Assembly: GCA_027031685.1 (NCBI GenBank)
Contig: JALVPS010000169.1
Coordinates: 1-5,771, forward strand
Reading direction: 5' to 3'
Length of the DNA stretch: 5,771 nucleotides
Source: Gammaproteobacteria bacterium
GTDB taxonomy: Bacteria; Pseudomonadota; Gammaproteobacteria; UWMA-0217
In this document: positions 1-5,292 of the stretch, piece after piece
How positions within the stretch are numbered: the stretch's first letter is position 1
Layout of the letters: each line of letters starts with the position of its first letter
Made by a program: the position numbers and the translations under genes
The notes under the pieces: model-generated
Seen by the model: the letters and a program-made list of their open reading frames with translations, nothing else
What the model was told of the DNA's origin: nothing
Database searches by the model: none

Positions 1-162
1 ATCCGCAAGATCCGCAGCCTGCTCTACGAGCATGGCTACACCATCGGTGGCGCGCGCCAGAAGCTGGCCAGCCAGGACGATCCCACCGCAGAGGGGCCGA
101 ACCAGCAACTCATCCGCGAGCTGCGCGCCGAACTGGAGGCCGTGTTGAAATTGCTCTCGTAG
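1..162 (+). CDS. MerR-family transcriptional regulator, C-terminal end (partial)
   Basis: This frame is open from the first base and stops at TAG 160-162, giving the last 53 residues of a protein that begins upstream of the window. The visible start, IRKIRSLLYEHGYTIGGARQ, matches the end of the winged-helix DNA-binding domain of MerR-type regulators. In these proteins an 'IR.LLYE.GYTI.GAR..L' helix follows the wing. The rest is a charged, leucine-rich helix (LIRELRAELEAVL) of the kind that forms the dimerisation coiled coil. The product would be a small cytoplasmic DNA-binding protein whose effector is unknown; no metal-binding cysteines are visible in this part. Many Gammaproteobacteria have a short MerR-like gene after ihfA and immediately before tRNA-Pro, and the tRNA-Pro that follows here fits that locus. 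The family call is fairly secure, and the ihfA linkage is inference. Confidence 0.75.
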   Translation: MRKIRSLLYEHGYTIGGARQKLASQDDPTAEGPNQQLIRELRAELEAVLKLLS

Positions 163-222
163 TCCACTATATTTCGCAGCCTCTCCGGCCAGCTCCAGTA
201 GCGGCCTTCAACTCTCTCGAAT

Positions 223-299
223 CGGGGCGTAGCGCAGTCTGGTAGCGCACCACAATGGGGTTGTGGGGGTCGCAGGTTCAAATCCTGCCGTCCCGACCA
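223..299 (+). tRNA. tRNA-Pro (anticodon GGG)
   Basis: This 77-nt sequence folds as a complete cloverleaf with encoded CCA. The acceptor stem CGGGGCG (223-229) pairs with CGTCCCG (289-295), with one G-U pair, followed by A73 and CCA 297-299. The D-arm is built on GCGC...GCGC with the GG of the D-loop at 241-242. The anticodon stem CCACA (250-254) pairs with TGTGG (262-266) around the loop ATGGGGT, which places anticodon GGG at 257-259. The T-arm carries GGTTCAAATCC. The C1-G72 pair is typical of bacterial tRNA-Pro. It reads CCC and CCU codons. It lies 60 nt after the MerR-like gene, and no clear promoter is visible in that gap, so read-through from the upstream operon is plausible. Confidence 0.98.
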
Positions 300-364
300 G
301 TTCGAGCCTGAATCCTCTCCCGCCCGCACAGGGCCACCCATCACCGGGAAAACGACCACCGCAG

Positions 365-390
365 CGGCCATCGGGCCGACCATTTTGGTC
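365..390 (+). terminator. Weak candidate terminator after tRNA-Pro
   Basis: CGGCC (365-369) pairs with GGCCG (374-378) around the tetraloop ATCG. It is followed within a few bases by ATTTT (382-386), itself the loop of a small GACC/GGTC hairpin (378-381 with 387-390). The GC-rich stem is short and the T-run is only four bases, 66 nt past the tRNA. This is the only terminator-like structure I could find for the tRNA transcript, and it may be chance. Confidence 0.25.
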
Positions 391-493
391 TGCTCGCTCT
401 GCTCGCGTGGCCAGCGCCAGGCCGATTACAACCCATTGCCAAATGCGTCAACCCATGTCCCGATCAGCGGGCGATTTCGCGGGATGTGAAAGC

Positions 494-528
494 GTGAACT
501 GTTACGCAAAACGCGCTATCTTGTAACA
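494..528 (+). promoter_or_regulatory. Candidate promoter overlapped by inverted repeat TGTTAC-N17-GTAACA
   Basis: GTGAAC (494-499) and TATCTT (517-522) sit 17 bases apart, as expected for a sigma-70 -35/-10 pair, though both boxes are poor matches (about 3/6 and 4/6). TGTTAC (500-505) and GTAACA (523-528) are perfect inverted arms 17 bases apart, bracketing the spacer and the -10 box. A repressor binding there would block the promoter. The site is about 80 bases upstream of the small ORF at 609. The regulator is unknown. Confidence 0.3.
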
Positions 529-592
529 ATTGGTGGCTGACCCCTTGGGGCGTAAGCAGGGTTGGGCACCGTGGTTTTGGCTCAGATGGACG

Positions 593-598
593 AGGAGG
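593..598 (+). promoter_or_regulatory. Strong Shine-Dalgarno AGGAGG deciding the start at 609
   Basis: A perfect AGGAGG lies 10 bases before ATG 609 but only 1 base before the in-frame ATG at 600. The spacing argues that translation begins at 609. It is the strongest ribosome-binding site in the window and supports the small downstream ORF as a real gene. Confidence 0.65.
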
Positions 599-608
599 AA
601 TGGAACAA

Positions 609-776
609 ATGACCGGATCACTGGAATTCGTCTCCGCCAGCGCGATCGGCGGCATCTTTGGCTACAACCTGTACCAGCACGTGTGGAGCCATAACGCCAC
701 CACGGCCATCCTGGTGAGCGTGGCGCTCACGGCGGTGTTATACCGTTGGCTGAAGGTGCGCATGCGCCAGTTCTGA
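609..776 (+). CDS. Small hypothetical membrane protein (55 aa)
   Basis: Starting at ATG 609 this gives 55 residues ending in VRMRQF before TGA 774-776. An in-frame ATG at 600 would add MEQ. I do not recognise the family. A mildly hydrophobic segment (about residues 7-26, containing SASAIGGIFGYNLYQHVW) is followed by a clear membrane-like helix of about 17 residues (TTAILVSVALTAVLYRWL). The C-terminus is basic (KVRMR), so one or two membrane segments with a cytoplasmic tail are likely. The coding case rests on the perfect AGGAGG, the hydrophobic-then-basic pattern typical of small bacterial membrane proteins, and the hairpin starting at its stop codon. It points toward the five-gene minus-strand operon and is probably transcribed alone. 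An eight-codon frame (586-612) ends with TGA overlapping the start codon as ATGA. Function is unknown, and a spurious ORF cannot be excluded. Confidence 0.6.
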   Translation: MTGSLEFVSASAIGGIFGYNLYQHVWSHNATTAILVSVALTAVLYRWLKVRMRQF

Positions 777-827
777 CCCGGGCCCCGTGCACCGGCCCCC
801 TGAAACGCGGGGGGCAGGTGCCGGGTC
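775..827 (+). terminator. GC-rich hairpin at the end of the small ORF, possible terminator
   Basis: The outer arms GACCCGG (775-781) and CCGGGTC (821-827) are perfectly complementary. Inside them CACC (790-793) pairs with GGTG (817-820), and GCCCCC (795-800) pairs with GGGGGC (810-815). The loop is nine bases, and an eight-base bulge (782-789) lies on the left side. The structure begins within the stop codon of the small gene. No T-run follows, so it is not a textbook intrinsic terminator. It may act as a transcript-end stabiliser or a Rho-linked end, and because it is a hairpin on both strands it could serve both convergent transcripts. Confidence 0.4.
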
Positions 828-853
828 GGTCGTCCGCCCACTTGCTTCCCCTA

Positions 854-865
854 GAGTCTAGACTC
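854..865. repeat. Perfect 12-bp palindrome GAGTCTAGACTC
   Basis: GAGTCTAGACTC is identical on both strands. It overlaps a second CTAG at 851-854, so two copies of this usually rare tetranucleotide occur within 11 bases. It lies in the convergent intergenic space, where an operator for a plus- or minus-strand gene start is not expected. Its role is unknown. Confidence 0.45.
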
Positions 866-914
866 CAGTGCGCCCGGCGAGGTTGCCGCGGGTGTCATTC
901 ACGTATTCTATTTA

Positions 915-930
915 ACATAATATACATTAT
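915..930. repeat. AT-rich imperfect palindrome overlapping the HPt stop codon
   Basis: CATAAT and ATTATG are perfect 6-bp inverted arms around ATAC, and the second arm includes the TAA stop of the HPt gene (927-929, minus strand). The surrounding stretch, about 903-930, is by far the most AT-rich in an otherwise GC-rich window. It could be the end-of-operon structure, a protein-binding site, or a -10-like element for a short transcript. The sequence does not decide between these. Confidence 0.4.
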
Positions 931-1286
931 GCGCAATCATCGCCATCCACCGCCGCACGCAGCACCGCCATCAGCGCCGCGCGCCGCCGTTCCATGCGGG
1001 CAATCAGGGCCGCGCGCCCGCCCTGGCCGTCCTGCAGGGCCTTGAGGGTATCCTCCAGCGCGTCGGCACACTGAAAGATGCCATCGAAGCCATAGGTGCC
1101 GGCCGAGCCGGCCAGCTTGTGTACCAAGTGGCGGAACTCGGCCAGCGCCTCCGGCGCGAAATCGGCAGCCACGGCGGCGCGATGGGCCGCCGCGATGGCG
1201 CTGCGCTTCTCGTCCAGCGAGCGGCGATATTTCTCCCTGAGGCGGGCCAGCCGCTCGCGACCCTGGGGAGAGAGATCCATGACCAT
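927..1286 (-). CDS. Stand-alone HPt (histidine phosphotransfer) protein
   Basis: This 119-residue cytoplasmic protein is a single HPt helical bundle. The phosphoacceptor motif VHKLAGSAGTYGF places the modified histidine at residue 56, followed by the conserved G-S that allows close helix packing. The long charged helix before it (RLARLREKYRRSLDEKR) and the LEDTL...ARMERRRAALM helices after it complete the fold. HPt proteins carry phosphoryl groups between receiver domains, so its likely donor is the receiver at the end of the hybrid kinase encoded immediately upstream. The start ATG (1284-1286) has AAGGA five bases upstream; a second ATG two codons on is possible. It is the last gene of the operon, 15 nt after the kinase stop, and that gap lies within a 13-bp tandem duplication. 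No catalytic or output domain is present, so the receiving response regulator must be encoded elsewhere. Confidence 0.92.
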   Translation of the reverse strand: MVMDLSPQGRERLARLREKYRRSLDEKRSAIAAAHRAAVAADFAPEALAEFRHLVHKLAGSAGTYGFDGIFQCADALEDTLKALQDGQGGRAALIARMERRRAALMAVLRAAVDGDDCA

Positions 1287-1287
1287 T

Positions 1288-1313
1288 TCTATCCTTCGCC
1301 TCTATCCTTCGCC
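1288..1313 (-). repeat. 13-bp perfect tandem duplication at the kinase/HPt junction
   Basis: TCTATCCTTCGCC occurs twice head to tail (1288-1300 and 1301-1313). Read on the minus strand, each copy is GGCGAAGGATAGA. The upstream copy supplies the last kinase codons (GGC GAA GGA) and its TAG stop. The second copy supplies the GAAGGA Shine-Dalgarno for the HPt gene. With a single copy, the kinase TAG would sit only 2 nt from the HPt ATG. This looks like a slippage or duplication event that set the present spacing. Confidence 0.85.
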
Positions 1314-2855
1314 GCTGCCGGTGCGTGGCACGTTGGCCACATCGGCCATATCTGCCGGGATGAAGCGGCGCACGGTGCGGGCCAGCTCCTCGCCACTGAC
1401 CGGCTTGACCAGGTAGTCGCGGCAGCCCAGCTCGGCAGCCTGCTGCTTGACGGGCGAGCCGGCCGAGGCAGTGAGCATGACGACCGGCGCCGCCACGCCC
1501 CGCTTGTGCAGGAAGCGGATGACTTCCAGCCCGGTCAGCCCGCCCCCCAGGTCGTAGTCGACAATGACCAGCGCCGGGTTCACGGCCTCCAGCACGGCGT
1601 GGATGCGGGCCAGCGAGGGCGGCAGGACGGAGGCCACGTGGAAGCCGGCTTCCTCCAGGAACAGCGTGTACAGGTCCACCAGGTCCTCGCTGTCCTCGAT
1701 GAGTAGCACGGGGCGCTCCACCGGTGGCGCCTGGCCGGGACGGTCCGCCTCGCGCACCGCCGGTGCGGGCAGTTCGATGGTCACCGTGGTGCCACGCCCT
1801 ATTTCCGAGTCGATGTGCAACTCGCCACCCATGCGCTGCACGATCTCGTGGGTGGTGGCCAACCCCAGGCCGGTGCCGGGCTGGTGGCGGGCGTTGCTGG
1901 CGCGGGTGAAGCCGCGGAAGATCTGGTCCATCTCGTCGGCCGGGATGCCGATACCGGTATCGATCACCCGCAGGCGCAGGCGCTCGGTCCGGGCGTCCCA
2001 GTCGATGTCCAGGCGCACCGAGCCGCGCTCGGTGTACTTGATGGCGTTGCCGATGACGTTGTAGAGGGCTTGGGTGACCAACACCTCGTCCAGCGCCAGG
2101 CGCAGGTCCGGCGCCACCCGCTCCTCCAGCCACAGCGCCAGACACTTCCGGTCGGCCTCCGGTGTGAACATGTCCACGATGTTGCGCACCATCTCCACCA
2201 CGGCGACGGGGCGCGGGTGTTCCTCCAGTTCGCCGGCCTCCAGCTTGCGCTGGTTGAGCAGATTGTCGATGAGGGCCAGCAGATAGCGCGCGCTGCGCTC
2301 GATATTCTGCAGCGAATGGCGCGTGGCCTCCTCGTCCACGGCGCTGTGCCGCAGCAGCTCGGAATGGCCCAGGATGCAGCTGATGGGTGTCTTGAACTCG
2401 TGCGACATGCTGGCGATGCAGTCACCGCGCGCGCGGTTGCTGGACAGGAGCGCCACATTGCGCACCTGCAGCTCGCTGGACAGATCCACCAGGCTCTCGT
2501 TGAACAGGCTGATGTCGTTGGCCACCTGCTGAATCTCCTGGTGGCTGCGGCGATGACCCGAGGTGTCCACCAGGTGCACCCAGAAGCCACCGTCCTCGGC
2601 CGGCACCAGATAGGCATCGATGGTGATGCCGGACGCGAGGGTCAGGTACGGCAGGTACAACTCGCGGCGCGTGTCCAGGCCCACCAGGAACGGCAACATC
2701 GCCTCGCCGCTCTGGCCGGGGCTCAGCCCGCGCAGAAAGGGGTAGAAGGCGGTCTCCCCGGCCCACTCGCGCAGCCGCCCCTGCCGGTCGAAGGCCAGGG
2801 TGACCGGGTGGAAGTAGCCGTTGAAGAACTGTTCGTGTCGCTCGGTGGCATTCAT
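1302..2855 (-). CDS. Soluble hybrid sensor histidine kinase with C-terminal receiver domain
   Basis: This 517-residue protein autophosphorylates on His and passes the phosphate to its own receiver Asp. Residues 1-125 form a PAS-like or otherwise unassigned sensor region (FHPVTLAFDRQGRLREWAG), followed by a short helical linker. The HisKA H-box SMSHEFKTPI puts the phospho-His at 152. The catalytic domain has the N-box NVIGNAIKYT (266-275), G1 DTGIGIP (299-305), F-box FRGFTR and G2 GTGLGLA (327-333). After a proline-rich linker comes a receiver (about 381-500) with acidic pocket E387/D388, phospho-Asp D433 in IVDYDLGGG, T462 and K484 in LVKP, so all key residues are present. No transmembrane helix or signal peptide is seen, so the input must be cytoplasmic. 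The start is ATG 2853-2855, overlapping the GTPase stop as ATGA. A longer frame to 2939 would run into the GTPase gene with a glycine-rich, unlikely N-terminus. The position next to the GTPase suggests that GTPase state feeds this kinase. Confidence 0.96.
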   Translation of the reverse strand: MNATERHEQFFNGYFHPVTLAFDRQGRLREWAGETAFYPFLRGLSPGQSGEAMLPFLVGLDTRRELYLPYLTLASGITIDAYLVPAEDGGFWVHLVDTSGHRRSHQEIQQVANDISLFNESLVDLSSELQVRNVALLSSNRARGDCIASMSHEFKTPISCILGHSELLRHSAVDEEATRHSLQNIERSARYLLALIDNLLNQRKLEAGELEEHPRPVAVVEMVRNIVDMFTPEADRKCLALWLEERVAPDLRLALDEVLVTQALYNVIGNAIKYTERGSVRLDIDWDARTERLRLRVIDTGIGIPADEMDQIFRGFTRASNARHQPGTGLGLATTHEIVQRMGGELHIDSEIGRGTTVTIELPAPAVREADRPGQAPPVERPVLLIEDSEDLVDLYTLFLEEAGFHVASVLPPSLARIHAVLEAVNPALVIVDYDLGGGLTGLEVIRFLHKRGVAAPVVMLTASAGSPVKQQAAELGCRDYLVKPVSGEELARTVRRFIPADMADVANVPRTGSGEG

Positions 2856-3337
2856 TGCCGCTGTTCGGTCATGGCCCGCGCCAGGCGCAGGAAGGCCGCC
2901 TCCACCCCCTCCCCCGTCAAGGCGCTGGTGCGGTGCCACTCGATCCCGGCCGGCAAGTCGATCTCATGGGCGGGCTGTGAATCGCACTTGTTGAGCAGGG
3001 CCACGGAGGGTGGTTCGCGTAGCTCGCCGTCCACCAGGGTCTTCAGCTCCAGCGCGGTGTGCAGCGTGGCCGGCCGGGTCACGTCGGCCACCAGCAGGTA
3101 GCCGGCGGCGCCCTGCAGATAGCTGCGCTTGACGGAGGACAGGCGGTCGGAACCGGCGATATCCCATATTACCAACTTGACCTGCACGCCCCCGCCGAGT
3201 TGAACAGTTTTCACATTGATGTCCACGCCCACGGTGGTCAGGTACGTGTGGCTGAACACATTCTGCACGAAGCGGCGCACCAGGCTGGTCTTGCCCACCC
3301 CGAAGTCGCCGATGAGGCACACCTTGCGCGTGATCAT
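2852..3337 (-). CDS. Ras/Rab-like small GTPase
   Basis: This 161-residue protein is a minimal GTPase domain that switches between GTP- and GDP-bound states in the cytoplasm. Motifs are in canonical order: the G1 P-loop GDFGVGKTS (10-18), G2 threonine T35 in LTTVGVD, G3 WDIAGSDR (58-65, DxxG = 59-62), G4 NKCD (116-119) and G5 TSAL (137-140). Spacing and length resemble eukaryotic Rab/Ras and bacterial Rab-like or MglA-related proteins. There is no C-terminal cysteine for lipid attachment. The residue after DxxG, Gln61 in Ras, is Ser63 here, so intrinsic hydrolysis is probably slow and may depend on a partner. The start ATG (3335-3337) overlaps the upstream OmpA-domain gene's stop as ATGA, and its own stop overlaps the kinase start the same way. 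With no good Shine-Dalgarno, translational coupling is likely. The upstream protein's Roadblock-like region is the obvious candidate regulator, by analogy with MglB-MglA. Confidence 0.95.
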   Translation of the reverse strand: MITRKVCLIGDFGVGKTSLVRRFVQNVFSHTYLTTVGVDINVKTVQLGGGVQVKLVIWDIAGSDRLSSVKRSYLQGAAGYLLVADVTRPATLHTALELKTLVDGELREPPSVALLNKCDSQPAHEIDLPAGIEWHRTSALTGEGVEAAFLRLARAMTEQRQ

Positions 3338-5292
3338 GACGCGGTGTCGCCATCGGGCAAGTCGATGCGCAGATCGGCGGCCGGCATGGCGCCGGGCTGC
3401 TCGGGCAGCTCCACGGTGACCCGGGCCGGCGGCACGCCCTGCTCCACCAGCCAGTTGAGCAGGAAGGCGGCCCGCTCGCGCTGCAGCTGGCGGTTGCGCG
3501 CCGGCGTGCCGGTATCCGTGGCGTGGCCGCGCACGTGGATGAGATAGGTCTGGCCGATCCGGTCGGCCAGGGTGCGGAAGCGGTCCACCAGCCCGGCCAG
3601 GCGGAACAGGGCCGCCTGGCCCTCGGGGTCGAGCCGGGCCGTGTTCTTGATGAAACGCACCGTCTCGGCCTCCATCCATCCGGCCAGCTCATGCAGGGTG
3701 CGCAGCTCGCCCGGGCGCAGGCCGCTGTCGTCCAGTTGCAGCACCGGCGCCAGGCCGGTCATCAGCACCTGCAGGCGTCGTCGCCAGTCCCGTGTCGCCT
3801 CGCCCTGCACCCGCAGCACGCCGTCCCGCACCGCCAGTGTCACGCCCTCCGGCAGGCCGATCTCGCGTTCGATACTGGCGCGCAGCGACGCCGGCACCAC
3901 ACGCAGCCCGGACAGGTCCAGCTCCGTCACTCCGGCCACCGTGGCGTGGCGCGCCAGGAAATCGCGCAGCCAGTCCGCCGGCGCCGCACCGGCCAGGTGC
4001 GCCCTGCCCTGCCCGTCCAGCGTGACGCGCACGCCGTCCGGCAGCCGCCAGACGCGCATCAGGCGGCGCTCCACGATGGCCGGTTCCAGCGACTGGTAGG
4101 GGGCCAGGTCGAAACGCACCCGCGCCGGGTCACCACCGGCCTCGCGCAGCAGTGCCGCGGGGTCGGTGGCGAGCGGGTCACGCAGGCCGCGCAGTCGCCA
4201 ACCGCCCCCGGCGCGGGCCACCTCGTACACCACCACACCGGGAGCGGCGTCCACCGCGGCCGCCCAGCGCCGGGCACGGTGATGGTCCCAGGCGCGCCAG
4301 CCCAGCCACCCGGTCAGGGCCAGCGCGCCCACTAGCACGCCCCACCCCAGCAGCTTCATCTGGCGTTGCACGCGGGTCTGGTCGCGCTCGCTCTGTCGGT
4401 AGTGCGTCTCCAGCAGGCTGCGCAGGGTGGCGATGAGACGTTCGTCGTCGAGCGGATCCCCCTGAAAGGCCTCCAGCTGCTCGCCATGGCTCAGGTGCAG
4501 GGCGTCCAGGGTCTGCTGCATCCGCTCCAGGAACTGGGGCGTGGCCACGCCCTGCACCACGCAGGCCAGGGTGGCCTGCGGTCCGTGCGCCAGATAGACG
4601 ATGTGGTCGCCCACGGTGACGCGCTCCAGTTCGCCCGAGGCGCGGTTCTGGAAGGCGTCGTGCACGAAGGCCTCCAGCGCCGTGAGCATGGCGGAGACGG
4701 CATCGCTGTCCACGTCCTTGGCGTCGTCGGTATGGACGTGGGCGATGAGCAGGCCGGTGCGGCTCTGGATGAGCAGTGCCTGCACCACCCGGTATTCCAC
4801 CGTGTGGCGCAGCACCACCTCGGCATAGGGCACGCCGCTGCGCATGGCCTCCAGCCGCCAGCGCAGGGCGTCGGCGGAGAACTGGCGGGTGATGAGCGCG
4901 TCGATGCGTTCCAGGAAACCGCGCAGGGCCTGCTGGATGGCCTGGCGGATGGCGGGCAGGATGACCGGATAGAGGATGGCGACGATCTCACCCGGGTTGT
5001 TGCGCACGCTGGCCAGCAGAGCCTTGTCGAGCGGCTGGCGCAGGGCCGCCTCCAGGGCCGGGGCGCGCTCCCGCTCGGCGCGATCGAGCGCCTCCGGCAA
5101 CACCTCGGCCACGGTCTCCACATGGCGCGCGCGGTCGTCCAGGACCGCTTCCACCCGCCGCAGGCGTGCCGCCTGGTCGCCCACCAGCAGGTCGCGCAGC
5201 CGCTGCAGCTCGGCGTCGCGCTCGGGCGGGGAGGATGGCGCCGCCGCGCCGGTGTCAGGAATCGGCTTGCTGGAGGCGCTGGGCGAGTTCAC
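3334..5292 (-). CDS. Envelope protein: Roadblock/longin-like region, TM helix, BON-like repeats, OmpA-like C-terminus
   Basis: This 652-residue protein probably spans the inner membrane and grips peptidoglycan. Residues 1-25 are Ser/Pro/Ala-rich and 26-95 helical. Residues about 100-165 (ILYPVILPAIRQAI; LRWRLEAMRSG) resemble a conserved region of large OmpA-family proteins. Residues 166-268 look like a Roadblock/longin fold (VVQALLIQSRTGLLIAHV, then DSDAVSAMLTALEAFV and strands IVYLAHG, TLACVVQ). A single transmembrane helix lies at about 314-334. Two BON-like repeats follow, starting LPDGVRVTL (417) and LPEGVTLAV (480). The C-terminal OmpA-like domain carries RGHATDTG (588-595), N600 and R607, the peptidoglycan-contact pattern, with one inserted residue. 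Predicted topology is N-terminus in the cytoplasm, C-terminus in the periplasm. The start is GTG 5290-5292, overlapping the upstream gene by 38 nt with only a weak ribosome site, so it is less certain than the rest. It probably presents the Roadblock-like region to the GTPase. Confidence 0.88.
   Translation of the reverse strand: MNSPSASSKPIPDTGAAAPSSPPERDAELQRLRDLLVGDQAARLRRVEAVLDDRARHVETVAEVLPEALDRAERERAPALEAALRQPLDKALLASVRNNPGEIVAILYPVILPAIRQAIQQALRGFLERIDALITRQFSADALRWRLEAMRSGVPYAEVVLRHTVEYRVVQALLIQSRTGLLIAHVHTDDAKDVDSDAVSAMLTALEAFVHDAFQNRASGELERVTVGDHIVYLAHGPQATLACVVQGVATPQFLERMQQTLDALHLSHGEQLEAFQGDPLDDERLIATLRSLLETHYRQSERDQTRVQRQMKLLGWGVLVGALALTGWLGWRAWDHHRARRWAAAVDAAPGVVVYEVARAGGGWRLRGLRDPLATDPAALLREAGGDPARVRFDLAPYQSLEPAIVERRLMRVWRLPDGVRVTLDGQGRAHLAGAAPADWLRDFLARHATVAGVTELDLSGLRVVPASLRASIEREIGLPEGVTLAVRDGVLRVQGEATRDWRRRLQVLMTGLAPVLQLDDSGLRPGELRTLHELAGWMEAETVRFIKNTARLDPEGQAALFRLAGLVDRFRTLADRIGQTYLIHVRGHATDTGTPARNRQLQRERAAFLLNWLVEQGVPPARVTVELPEQPGAMPAADLRIDLPDGDTAS

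Larger units (their letters stand above)
300..599. other. Gene-free stretch between tRNA-Pro and the small membrane-protein gene
   Basis: I see no convincing coding region here. A plus-strand frame beginning at 263 runs through the tRNA and has no recognisable protein character. The minus-strand frames that cover this stretch also run across the tRNA or the small gene. The stretch contains a weak hairpin (365-378), a promoter-like pair with an inverted repeat (494-528), an AGGAGG Shine-Dalgarno (593-598), and an eight-codon reading frame at 586-612. I find no integrase, insertion sequence or duplicated tRNA 3' end to suggest a mobile element integrated at the tRNA. Confidence 0.6.

Noticed and set aside
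36..383. Minus-strand reading frame containing GRQDLNLRPPQPHCGALP
   Set aside because: The peptide is the antisense translation of the tRNA-Pro, a well-known spurious ORF signature, and the frame runs across the whole tRNA gene.
223..599. Possible tRNA-linked integration site
   Set aside because: No integrase gene, no repeat of the tRNA 3' end and no mobile-element features occur in the window.
937..2145. Long minus-strand frame of about 400 codons within the HPt and kinase genes
   Set aside because: It is a shadow frame of high-GC DNA: rich in Arg, Gly, Pro and Ala with no domain, overlapping two well-supported genes in another frame.
1815..3101. Long plus-strand frame of 428 codons opposite the kinase and GTPase
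   Set aside because: This is an antisense shadow in GC-rich DNA. It lacks any recognisable domain, and all conserved motifs are on the minus strand.
2852..3679. Extended GTPase start giving 275 residues
   Set aside because: The extra N-terminus is Pro/Gly/Arg-rich shadow sequence of the OmpA-domain gene. A GTPase domain normally begins a few residues before the P-loop, as it does from ATG 3337.
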